From: Myxococcales bacterium
GTDB taxonomy: Bacteria; Myxococcota_A; Polyangia; Nannocystales; Nannocystaceae
Direction of reading: 5' to 3'
DNA: 64,000 bases
Assembly: GCA_020633335.1 (NCBI GenBank)
Contig: JACKDU010000008.1
Location: forward strand, 248,001-312,000
The translations under genes were made by a program, and so were the position numbers. The notes beneath the pieces are model-generated. The model was not told where the DNA came from, made no database searches, and worked only from the letters and a program-made list of their open reading frames with translations. Below are positions 33,577 to 41,701 of this stretch, one piece after another (within the stretch, counting starts at the first letter, position 1; every line of letters begins with the position of its first letter).

Positions 33577-34796
33577 TGGCGCGGGCGCCGATCGACCTCC
33601 CGCCGATCGTCGATCTGACGATCCCCGAGGTCGGCTCGGTGACCGCCTCCAGGGTCCTCTCGGCCGCGCTCCGGCGCCTCCTCGGCGATCTCGGAGCGGT
33701 CCTCCACCCGGCGGCGGCCGGCGGCGACGCCCGCCTCCGCGCCGACATCCTCGATCTCGTCCGACGCTGCGGGCGCGAGCGACCGGGCGCGCTCGCCAGC
33801 GTCCTCCGCCGGGCCGACGTCGGAGCATGGATCCGCTGCCTGCGGCCGGGCGGGCCGCCGGCGATCGACCGCGCGCTCCTCCTCCGCCGCCTCGCCTACG
33901 GGCTCGCCCGCGGGCTCGCGGACGTCGGCGGCATGGTCGTCCCGCTGCGGATCCCCGGGCCGCTCCCGCGCCGCCTGAGCTCGCTCGCGACCCGCGAGGT
34001 CCTCGAGATCCCGACGGAGGCCGACGCCCTCGCGATCGACGGAGAGGGCCTCGCGATCCTCGCTCGCGACGGCCGCCCGATCCTCACCCGACGCCACGAC
34101 GAGGGCGCCGCGTCGCCGCTCTACACCCCGGTCACCGGGTCGATCGTCCTCGCGGCGATCGACGACAACCCGCTCGCCGATCGCGAGGCCCACCCCGACA
34201 AGTCGGGCAACGCGATCGACCTCGGCGACGCGTCGCCGGCGACCTGGGCGGCCGCGCTCGCCGACGCGCTGGTGGTCATCGGCGATCACATGCCGGCGCT
34301 GCGGGCCGAGATCGACCTCTACATCCAACAATTCGTCCCGGTCGGCGTCGACCCCGAGCGCCACCTCTCGGCCTCCTTCCAGGAGGCGATCGGCACGATC
34401 TACCTCTCGCTCCACCCGCGGCCGATGACGATGGTCGAGGCGGTGATCCACGAGTTCTCCCACAACAAGCTGGGCGCGCTCCTCGAGCTCGACCCGGTCC
34501 TGGAGAACGCCTTCACCAGCGTCCACCGCTCGCCGGTGCGGCCGGATCCTCGCCCGCTCCACGGCCTCCTCCTCGCCCTCCACGCCTTCCTCCCGGTCGC
34601 CCGCCTCTACGAGGTGATGCTCGCGGCCGACGATCCCCGCCTCCCGCGGCCCGAGGGCGCGGCCCGCCTCCGCCAGATCATCGCCAGCAACCACGAGGCC
34701 GCCGAGGTCCTCGCCGAGCACGGGCGACCGACGGCGATCGGTCGCCCGCTCCTCGACGAGCTCGCCCGCTGGGATCAGCGCTTCACGGCGACTTGA
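33576..34796 (+). CDS. HExxH-motif putative peptide-modifying hydroxylase (TIGR04267-like)
   Basis: 406 residues. Metal motif H292-E293-F-S-H296 (VIHEFSHNKLGALL) followed by a conserved HRSPVRPDPRPLHG segment at about 318-332 and a helix-rich end. This is the pattern of the 'HEXXH motif putative peptide modification' family (TIGR04267), members of which are now described as alpha-ketoglutarate/HExxH-type peptide beta-hydroxylases working on ribosomally made peptides. ATG 33576 overlaps the radical SAM stop (TGATG). The N-terminal 150 residues are variable and may bind the substrate. It ends within 14 bp past the converging lipoprotein stop. Confidence 0.72.
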   Translation: MARAPIDLPPIVDLTIPEVGSVTASRVLSAALRRLLGDLGAVLHPAAAGGDARLRADILDLVRRCGRERPGALASVLRRADVGAWIRCLRPGGPPAIDRALLLRRLAYGLARGLADVGGMVVPLRIPGPLPRRLSSLATREVLEIPTEADALAIDGEGLAILARDGRPILTRRHDEGAASPLYTPVTGSIVLAAIDDNPLADREAHPDKSGNAIDLGDASPATWAAALADALVVIGDHMPALRAEIDLYIQQFVPVGVDPERHLSASFQEAIGTIYLSLHPRPMTMVEAVIHEFSHNKLGALLELDPVLENAFTSVHRSPVRPDPRPLHGLLLALHAFLPVARLYEVMLAADDPRLPRPEGAARLRQIIASNHEAAEVLAEHGRPTAIGRPLLDELARWDQRFTAT

Positions 34797-36753
34797 AGCA
34801 GCCGATCACCGCCCGCTCGTTGGCCGGCAGCGACACCCCGCCGTGATCCGCCTGGTAGATCAGGTAGTAGCTCCCCGGCAGCACCTCGACGCCGAGCGAG
34901 GGATCGCCGGTGGCGCCGACGTAGATCAGCTCGTCGCCGTCGAAGGGCTGGAGGAAGAAGCGCGCGCGCTCGTAGGCCGCGGCGTTCGGCAGCGTGATCG
35001 TCGGCTCGATCGTCACGGTGTCGATGTTGAGGGCGAGCGGGTAGCTCTCGCCGGCGATCTCCACGCCCTTCATCAGGACCGCCTCGGCGTTCCGCGGGAC
35101 CCCGGCGCCGGGGACGTCGACCGCGTAGATCACGTCGTAGGTGCCGGCGACGACCCGCCGCGAGAAGCTCCCCTCGTGGGTGCGCGCGAGGACCACCTGA
35201 TCGCCGCTCGCCCCCCGCAGCGAGATCGTCCCGCTCGCGTAGAGCGAGTCGGGCGGCGGCATGCTGTTGATCGTGATCGCGCCCTCGACCAGGGTCGTCG
35301 CGATCGAGAGCGGGAGGTTCGGCTCGTTCACTGGATCGTAGGTCTCCCTCACCCGCGCCCGGACGTTCGCCGGGATCGCGCCGTCGCTGCTCTCGTGGCC
35401 GTAGACGACCTCGTAGGTCGACGCGAGGACGCTCCGGCTGAAGGGCCCGTCCTTGGTCGATCCGAGGAGCGCCCGGTCGTCGCCGGAGACCAGCGAGATC
35501 TGGCCGCTGTTCGCCGGATCGGGGGCGAGCGGGATCCCGTCGACGCTCACCGTGCCGCTCACGGTGACGCCGTCGATCGAGATCATCGCGCCGAGCTCCT
35601 CGAGCGCGAAGGGGGCGCGGAGGCGGGCCCACTCGTTGACCGGCACGCCCTGGCTGTGGAGCACCGCGTAGTAGAGCGAGTAGGTCCGGCCCGGGCCGGT
35701 GAGGAGGCGGACCGGGCTCAGCGCGCCGTCGCGGGTCTCGCCGACCTTGATCCGATCGCCGGTCTTGTCGTCGACGAGGAAGAGCGCGGCGTTGTCGGTG
35801 AGCTTGTCCGGCGGCGCGCCGCCGTCGAGCTCGATCCCCGCGGCGATCTGGAGGGTCGCAAGCGGGACCTCGCCGAGATCGTGGGTGTCGACCTTCGGGA
35901 TCACGAGGTCCATGATCCAGGCGTCGCCGTTCGCCGGCATCACGGTCTGCACGGTGTCGGCGGCGTAGTGGAGCTCGTAGGAGCCGGGGAGCACCCGCGC
36001 CGAGATCGCGCCGCCGCCGTCGAGGTTGGTGTGGTGGATCATCGTCCGCGAGCGGGTCTCCTGGTCGACGAGCACCAGCGTGCCGGCGTCGTAGAGCTTG
36101 ATGATCGGGTCGTTCTCGTCGATCTTGAGGGCGCCGCCGAGCGCGACGGGCTTGAGATCGACGTCGACCTCGGCCGAGCCGTCGGAGACGAGGACGCTCG
36201 CGCCGACGACGGAGCGGGTGTTGATCGGCATCTGCGTGCCCGCGCGGTCGACCTCGTAGATCGTCCGGTAGGTGCCGGCGAGGACCCGCACCTCGTGGAC
36301 CCCGCCCTTCATCGCCGCCGCAGCGGTCCCGCCGACCGCGACCCGATCGACGCCCCCCTCGCTCTCGAGGAAGAGCGAGCCGCTGTCGTAGAGGACGTTG
36401 GGCGGCGCCCCGTCGCCGAGCGAGACGAAGACGCTGAGGTCGACGACGACGGGCGCGAAGTCCCCCTTGACGCCGTCGAAGCAGCAGATCGTCTTGCCCT
36501 CGACGTCCACCGGGTTCCCGACCTCGCAGCTGAGATCCGCCGACTCGCCGGTGTCGGTCGCTCCGCCGCCGGTGCCCTGATCGGTGTCGTAGCCGGTCGC
36601 GGCGGCCGCGGACCCCTGCATGCCCGTCGTGTCGCCGGCTGTCGCCGACGCCGACGCCGACGCCGACCCGTCGCTCTCGCCGCCCCCGGACTCGAAGCAG
36701 GCGCCGACGAGGAGCGCCGTCGTCGTCACCGCGATGGTCGTGATCGTTCGCAT
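34783..36753 (-). CDS. Repeat-containing lipoprotein, second of a tandem pair
   Basis: 656 residues. Lipobox LLVGACFE (Cys about 18), Ser/Ala/Thr linker, then a conserved ICCFDG patch and about six beta-rich modules of 85-95 residues, each with a strand such as LFLVDDKTGDRIKVGET, a Gly-rich turn and then GTYDVIYAVD- or GSYELHYAAD-like strands followed by a 'P-x-N' motif. Ends with a single Cys in GCFKSP. The architecture is the same as the upstream gene. ATG 36753 overlaps the upstream stop (TGATG). Cell-surface structural or binding role inferred. Confidence 0.8.
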   Translation of the reverse strand: MRTITTIAVTTTALLVGACFESGGGESDGSASASASATAGDTTGMQGSAAAATGYDTDQGTGGGATDTGESADLSCEVGNPVDVEGKTICCFDGVKGDFAPVVVDLSVFVSLGDGAPPNVLYDSGSLFLESEGGVDRVAVGGTAAAAMKGGVHEVRVLAGTYRTIYEVDRAGTQMPINTRSVVGASVLVSDGSAEVDVDLKPVALGGALKIDENDPIIKLYDAGTLVLVDQETRSRTMIHHTNLDGGGAISARVLPGSYELHYAADTVQTVMPANGDAWIMDLVIPKVDTHDLGEVPLATLQIAAGIELDGGAPPDKLTDNAALFLVDDKTGDRIKVGETRDGALSPVRLLTGPGRTYSLYYAVLHSQGVPVNEWARLRAPFALEELGAMISIDGVTVSGTVSVDGIPLAPDPANSGQISLVSGDDRALLGSTKDGPFSRSVLASTYEVVYGHESSDGAIPANVRARVRETYDPVNEPNLPLSIATTLVEGAITINSMPPPDSLYASGTISLRGASGDQVVLARTHEGSFSRRVVAGTYDVIYAVDVPGAGVPRNAEAVLMKGVEIAGESYPLALNIDTVTIEPTITLPNAAAYERARFFLQPFDGDELIYVGATGDPSLGVEVLPGSYYLIYQADHGGVSLPANERAVIGCFKSP

Positions 36754-38795
36754 CACCACTCTCCGTCGATGTGGAAGCAGCCGAGGTTCCGCCCCTGGTT
36801 CTCCGGGGTCCCGGCCCCCGGGCTCTCGGCGCGGTAGATGAGCTCGTAGTCCCCCGGGACGATCGTCGCCGCGAGCTTCTCGTCGCCGGTGCTGCCGATC
36901 TGGACCTCGTCGCCGAAGCGGATGTTGCGGAGGAAGAAGTGACCGACGCCGCCGCCGCCCTTCAGCGGCACGTTCTCGGCGAAGGCCAGGGTCGGGACGT
37001 CGATCGTCATGTCCGCGACGTCGCCGCCGATCTTCAGGCCCTCCTTGATGATCACGTCGTGGTTCGCCGGCACCCCGCCCTGGCTGCTCTCGACCGCGTA
37101 GTGGACGTCGTAGTCGCCGACCACGACCCGCCGGTCGAAGACCCCGTCGCGGGTGCGCCCGAGGAAGACGCTGTCGCCGGCCGCGTTCCGCAGGAAGATC
37201 CGGCCGTCGTCGTAGATGCTCCCCGGCGGCGTCACGCCGCCGACGGTGAAGGTCCCGCTGAGCGCCGCGGTCTTGATGTTGAGGTTGAGGTCGGGGGCGT
37301 CGGCGTCGATCGACACCCCGAGGAGCTCCGCCAGGGTGTTCACCGGGAGCCCGCCGTCGCTGACGTCGTGGCGGAAGAAGACCCCGTAGGAGTCGGCGAC
37401 GAGGCGGGCGTTGATCCCCGCCTGGACCGCGCCGATCACCGCCCGGTCGTCCCCGTGGACGACCAGGAGCTCGCCCTGGTTGTTGGGGTCGGGGTTGAGG
37501 GGGGCCATGTCGACCGTGACCGCGCCGGCGATCGTGATCAGCGGGATCGAGAGCGACCCGGCCGCGCTCTTGAGCTCGGCGGCGGTGAAGGGGCCCTCGC
37601 CGAGGATCCCCTTGATGTCGAGGCGGGCCCACTCGTTGCTCGGCGCGACCCCCTGGGTCTCGCCGACCTCGTAGAAGACCCGGTACTCGGCGGCGTTGTC
37701 GATCACCCGGACGCCCTTGAAGCCGCCCTTGCTCGAGTCGAGGACCTTCGTCCGGGCGTGGGTGTACTCGTCCTCGATGTAGATGTTCGCGCGGTTGTAG
37801 GTGCCGGGGGCGAGGACCTCGTCGGCGAGGAGGAGGTCGCCCTCGAGGGGGACCGTGTTGATCTTGAGGATCGGCGACGAGAGGGAGCCGTCATCGTTGA
37901 CGGCGACGTCCGCCTCGATCCGGGCGTCGCTGTTGATCGGCAGCTGGGTCTGGACGCTCTCGGCCTCGTAGTGGACGTCGTACATCTTCCCCGGGATCAG
38001 GCGGCTCTTGAACTTGCCGTCGACCATCTCCGAGGTCCGACCGACGAAGGTGCGGGCGCCGGTCTCGCGGTCGACGAAGTAGATCCGGCCCGAGTCGTAG
38101 CCCTTCATCGGCGGCGGCTTGTTGTCGAGCGAGACCTCGCCGTTCACGTCGACGACGCGGATGTTGACGGCGGGCGAGTCTCCGGTGGGGACGGTGAGCC
38201 CCTCGAGGAGCACCGCGCTCGAGTTCCGCGGGAGGAGCTTGGGGAAGGCCGGCGCCTCGTAGACGACGTCGTAGACCCCGGCGAAGGCCTCGGCGCTGAG
38301 GGTCCCCTCCTGGACCGAGCCGAGCGCGATCCGATCGCCGCTCTTGCGATCGACGAGGAAGATCTCGCCGTCGTCGTAGTTGTCGCTGACGAAGGGCTCA
38401 TCGTCGACCGTCACCGTGAGGGTGACGAGGTGGGTCTCCGCGACGCCAGGCCACGCCGCGGAGCCCTCGCAGCAGATCATCGTTCCGTCCTCGAGGTTGG
38501 CCCAGGCCCCGGGGCACACGTCCGCCCCGGTCGACGTGTCGGTCGTGCCGTTGGTCGCAGTGTCGCTCGCCGAGGCCGGTCCGGTGATCGTCGACGTTCC
38601 GACCTCGCCGGTGCTCTCGTCGCCGGGACCGCCGGTCCCGGTCGAGCCGCTTGTCCCGCTCGTCGAGGCCGGGTCCTCGGTGTTGCCGGCGCCTGAGGCT
38701 GAGTCGGTCGCGGAGAGGGTGAAGTCCCCGCTGCATCCGGTGAGCGTGAGCGCCGCGGCCAACGCCCCTCGTAGGTTCAAATCCAAGCTAAACAT
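36753..38795 (-). CDS. Repeat-containing lipoprotein, first of a tandem pair
   Basis: 680 residues. Signal peptide with lipobox LTLTGCSG (Cys about 21), Ser/Thr/Gly linker to about residue 90, a MICCEGS patch, then six to seven beta-rich modules that repeat the scheme 'IFLVDRKSGDRIALG ... GVYDVVYEA ... P-x-N' and a closing GCFHIDGEW. Its paralogue follows directly and is translationally coupled. ATG 38795 is 6 nt after TATCGT. The modules may be a periodic carboxypeptidase-regulatory or Ig-like fold; I cannot name the family. Confidence 0.8.
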   Translation of the reverse strand: MFSLDLNLRGALAAALTLTGCSGDFTLSATDSASGAGNTEDPASTSGTSGSTGTGGPGDESTGEVGTSTITGPASASDTATNGTTDTSTGADVCPGAWANLEDGTMICCEGSAAWPGVAETHLVTLTVTVDDEPFVSDNYDDGEIFLVDRKSGDRIALGSVQEGTLSAEAFAGVYDVVYEAPAFPKLLPRNSSAVLLEGLTVPTGDSPAVNIRVVDVNGEVSLDNKPPPMKGYDSGRIYFVDRETGARTFVGRTSEMVDGKFKSRLIPGKMYDVHYEAESVQTQLPINSDARIEADVAVNDDGSLSSPILKINTVPLEGDLLLADEVLAPGTYNRANIYIEDEYTHARTKVLDSSKGGFKGVRVIDNAAEYRVFYEVGETQGVAPSNEWARLDIKGILGEGPFTAAELKSAAGSLSIPLITIAGAVTVDMAPLNPDPNNQGELLVVHGDDRAVIGAVQAGINARLVADSYGVFFRHDVSDGGLPVNTLAELLGVSIDADAPDLNLNIKTAALSGTFTVGGVTPPGSIYDDGRIFLRNAAGDSVFLGRTRDGVFDRRVVVGDYDVHYAVESSQGGVPANHDVIIKEGLKIGGDVADMTIDVPTLAFAENVPLKGGGGVGHFFLRNIRFGDEVQIGSTGDEKLAATIVPGDYELIYRAESPGAGTPENQGRNLGCFHIDGEW

Positions 38796-38801
38796 CGCCG
38801 G

Positions 38802-38807
38802 ACGATA
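38802..38807 (-). promoter_or_regulatory. -10 box TATCGT, leaderless type
   Basis: TATCGT on the reverse strand, 6 nt before ATG 38795. Confidence 0.5.
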
Positions 38808-39240
38808 GCACGCCGCGGCGCCGACGCGAGGCGCCCCGGGCCTCCTCGCAAGCGCTTCGCGCTCGCCCGCGCCCGTCGTCGACCCCCGCCCTTCGCATGC
38901 CAGCCGCGTGGAGCTCGTGTGGCTCCATGGCGGCCCGAGGGCGCTGGCAGAAGATGGCACTTGGGTCAGGCCCGGATAGCGCTTGACAGAGATGGGGAAC
39001 CTCCCTCATCTTCCGCGGTCTCGATGGTGCTCCGATGCTCTCCTAGCTCCCAGCTCGCTCCGCCGCGCGCCGCCGCGCCCCGCCTCTGGGGGCCCCGGCG
39101 CCCGACGTCGTAGCCCGCGGCTCGCTCGCATCGTCATCCCCCAAGACGGAGGTCGGGGCGGCGGCCGGGGGCGGCCGCCGCTGCGGCGCGAACCCTGCCC
39201 GGCCCCCTGGCCGGCGCCACGCCGCCCGAGGAGGACGACC
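38808..39240 (+). other. Upstream region of the RNA repair pair
   Basis: About 430 bases without a credible gene. It contains an inverted repeat GGAGC-N7-GCTCC (near 38910-38926) and a TTGACA at 38983-38988 without a convincing -10 at the usual spacing. A GAGGAGGA ribosome site lies just before ATG 39241. Confidence 0.4.
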
Positions 39241-40032
39241 ATGCTCCCGCCGATGATCAAATACCCACGCACCCACCACCTCGAGGGATCGCGCCTCCAG
39301 CGCGGCGACCACGACCTCGCGGCCGTCCCCTTCGCGGCGATCCGCGGGCGCTTCGTCGTCGTCGAGGAGAAGATGGACGGGGCCAACGTCGGCGTCTCCT
39401 TCGACGCCGGCGGCGAGCTCCTCCTCCAGAGCCGCGGCCACTACCTGGTCGGCGGCCCGCGCGAGCGTCACTTCGACCTCCTCAAGCAGTGGGCGCATAC
39501 CCACGCCGAGGCGCTCTACCTCGCCCTCGGCGATCGCTACGTGATGTACGGGGAGTGGCTCTACGCCAAGCACACCTGCTTCTACGACGCGCTCCCCCAC
39601 TACTTCATGGAGTTCGACGTCCTCGACCGCGAGCGCGGCGAGTTCCTGTCGACGGCGCGCCGCCGCGAGCTCCTCGCGGGGCTCCCGGTGGTCTCGGTCG
39701 CGGTCCTCTGGGAGGGCGCGCCCCGCCGCGCCCGCGAGCTCAGCGACCTCGTCGGCCCCTCGCTCTTCAAGCGCGAGGGCTGGCGCGAGCGCCTCGCCGC
39801 GGCCGCGGCCGCGGCCGGCGTCGGCCGCGAGCAGGCCTTCGCCGAGACCGACCTCGACGACGCGATGGAGGGGCTCTACCTCAAGGTCGAGGAGGAGGGC
39901 CGGGTAGTCGAGCGCCTCAAGTGGGTGCGCGCGTCCTTCCTGAGCGCGATCCTCGACTCCGGCTCCCACTGGCTGAGCCGGCCGATCGTCCAAAACCAGC
40001 TCGCCGAGGGCGTCGACCTCTGGCGACCCTGA
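39241..40032 (+). CDS. RNA ligase family protein (nucleotidyltransferase)
   Basis: 263 residues. Adenylation motif I EKMDGAN with lysine K44, followed by YVMYGEWLYAKHTCFYD (motif III region), YFMEFDVLD, EGLYLKVEEEGRV (motif IV) and ERLKWVRASF (motif V). This is the RNA_ligase nucleotidyltransferase fold; it would join RNA ends using ATP via a ligase-AMP intermediate. A strong GAGGAGGAC site precedes ATG 39241. It is 16 bp upstream of an HD-Pnk gene, the arrangement of a bacterial RNA end-healing and sealing operon. Confidence 0.88.
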   Translation: MLPPMIKYPRTHHLEGSRLQRGDHDLAAVPFAAIRGRFVVVEEKMDGANVGVSFDAGGELLLQSRGHYLVGGPRERHFDLLKQWAHTHAEALYLALGDRYVMYGEWLYAKHTCFYDALPHYFMEFDVLDRERGEFLSTARRRELLAGLPVVSVAVLWEGAPRRARELSDLVGPSLFKREGWRERLAAAAAAAGVGREQAFAETDLDDAMEGLYLKVEEEGRVVERLKWVRASFLSAILDSGSHWLSRPIVQNQLAEGVDLWRP

Positions 40033-40048
40033 CCCAAAGGCCATCCCG

Positions 40049-41203
40049 ATGCTCCTCCCATTTCCGACCCCGAGCGGCGACGCGCCGACGATCGCGTGGC
40101 AGGCCCCCGCCTGGCGGGCGCTCGCGGACGAGGCGTGGGCGCAGGCGATGGCCGCCTGCCCGCAGGACCCGGAGCACCACGCCGAGGGCGACGTCTGGAC
40201 CCACACCCGGATGGTCTGCGACGCGCTGGTCGCCCTCCCGGCCTGGCGCGCCCTGCCGGCGGACGAGCGCGACCTCGTCTTCGCCGCCTGCCTCCTCCAC
40301 GACGTCGCCAAGCCGCCCTGCACCCGGATCGAGGGCGGCCGGATCCGCCAGCCGGGCCACTCGGTGAAGGGCGCCATCATGGCCCGCAACCTCCTCTGGC
40401 GGGCCGGCGTCGACCCGCGCGCGCGCGAGGCGATCGTCGGCCTGATCCGCTACCACCAGGTCCCCTTCTTCTGCATCGACGAGGCCGACCCGATCCGCCG
40501 CCTCGCCCAGGTGAGCCAGCGGGCGCAGAGCGATCACCTCGCGCTGGTCAACCGCGCCGACGCGCTCGGCCGGATCTGCGCGGGGCAGGAGCGCCTCCTC
40601 GAGAACGTCGATCTCTTCCTCGAGCTCGCGCGCGACCAGGGCTGCCTGCGCGCGCCCTTCGCCTTCGCCGACGACCACTCGCGCTTCACCTACTTCCGCG
40701 GGCCGGCGGGCGCCGATCCCCGGCGTCAGGCCCACGACGACACCCGCTGCGAGGCGATCCTGATGTCGGGACTCCCGGGGAGCGGCAAGGACACCTGGCT
40801 CGCGGCCCACGCCGATCTCCCGGTGATCTCGCTCGACGCGATCCGGAGCGAGCTCGGCAAGCGGCCGAGCGGGGACCAGGGCGCCGTCCTCAGCCTCGCG
40901 CGCGAGCGCGCCCGCGAGCACCTCCGGGCCGGCCGCTCCTTCGCCTGGAACGCGACCAACCTGACCCGCGAGATCCGCGGCCGCCTCGTCGACCTCTTCG
41001 CCGGCTACGGCGCGCGGGTGCGGATCGTCTACCTCGAGGTCCCCCACCGCACCCTCCTCCGGCAGAACCGCGGGCGGGCGGCCGCGGTCCCCGAGGCGGT
41101 GATCGAGCGGATGACCCGGCTCTGGGAGATCCCCGACGCGACCGAGGCCCACGTGGTCGAGCACCACTTCGTCGACGAGGCCGCAGGGTGGCGCCCGAAC
41201 TAG
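40049..41203 (+). CDS. HD-Pnk: HD phosphoesterase fused to polynucleotide kinase
   Basis: 384 residues. Residues 40-175 form an HD domain (VWTHTRMVCDAL, LLHDVAKPP, GHSVKGA, IRYHQVPF). Residues 232-384 are a P-loop kinase with GLPGSGKDTW (G241-K247) and the ISLDAIRSELG and NATNLTREIRGRLVDLF segments. The same two-domain architecture was shown in Runella HD-Pnk to have 2',3'-phosphoesterase and 5'-OH kinase activity. With the upstream ligase it would heal and seal broken RNA. The domain-level functional transfer is established knowledge; activity here is inferred. Confidence 0.88.
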   Translation: MLLPFPTPSGDAPTIAWQAPAWRALADEAWAQAMAACPQDPEHHAEGDVWTHTRMVCDALVALPAWRALPADERDLVFAACLLHDVAKPPCTRIEGGRIRQPGHSVKGAIMARNLLWRAGVDPRAREAIVGLIRYHQVPFFCIDEADPIRRLAQVSQRAQSDHLALVNRADALGRICAGQERLLENVDLFLELARDQGCLRAPFAFADDHSRFTYFRGPAGADPRRQAHDDTRCEAILMSGLPGSGKDTWLAAHADLPVISLDAIRSELGKRPSGDQGAVLSLARERAREHLRAGRSFAWNATNLTREIRGRLVDLFAGYGARVRIVYLEVPHRTLLRQNRGRAAAVPEAVIERMTRLWEIPDATEAHVVEHHFVDEAAGWRPN

Positions 41204-41223
41204 CCTGTCCCTAGCGACATCTC

Positions 41224-41670
41224 CTAGGATCGGGCGCGCCAGGCGTCGCGGCGCAGGACGAACCTCAGCTCGCCCGAGGGCTGGAGGCCGAGGCAATCCC
41301 AGCCGCGCCGCCGGTAGAGGCGCTCGGCCCGGGTGCCGGGCGCGGTCGTCAGCCACGCCTCCGCGAGCCCCGCCTCCTCGAAGAGCCAGGCCTCGACCCG
41401 GTCCATGAGCCCGCCGCCGGCCCCCCGGCCCTCGTGGGCCTGGCGGACGAAGAGCGCCCACACGTCCCCCTGGACCCGGCGGCCGCAGGCGAAGCCGACG
41501 ACCTCGCCGTCCTCCTCGCAGGCCCAGGCCCGGCCGTCGCGGGTCATCGCCTGGACGTAGTCGTCCTCGCCGATCACGGTGTGGACCAGCGCGTTCTCGA
41601 CGACGTTGTTGCGGATGTCCATGAGGACAGGGATGTCCGCGAGCGTCGCGGGCCGGAAGGTGAGCGCCAC
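41224..41670 (-). CDS. GNAT-family N-acetyltransferase
   Basis: 148 residues, full-length GNAT fold: LTFRPATLADIPVLMDIRNN at the start, VVGFACGRRVQGDVWALFV strands, acetyl-CoA loop HEGRGAGGGLMDRVEAWL, and RLYRRRGWDCLG near the end. Substrate unknown. GTG 41670 follows TAGGAT by 6 nt. Convergent with the HD-Pnk gene (20 bp apart). Confidence 0.88.
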   Translation of the reverse strand: MALTFRPATLADIPVLMDIRNNVVENALVHTVIGEDDYVQAMTRDGRAWACEEDGEVVGFACGRRVQGDVWALFVRQAHEGRGAGGGLMDRVEAWLFEEAGLAEAWLTTAPGTRAERLYRRRGWDCLGLQPSGELRFVLRRDAWRARS

Positions 41671-41676
41671 CGGCGG

Positions 41677-41682
41677 ATCCTA
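41677..41682 (-). promoter_or_regulatory. -10 box TAGGAT, leaderless type
   Basis: TAGGAT on the reverse strand, 6 nt before GTG 41670. Confidence 0.5.
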
Positions 41683-41701
41683 GCCCGAGCTGGCCCGAAG
41701 G

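Noticed and set aside
38955..38969. Sigma54-like -24 element TGGCAC upstream of the RNA repair pair
   Set aside because: The required GC dinucleotide at -12 (ten bases after GG) is absent; the site reads CA.
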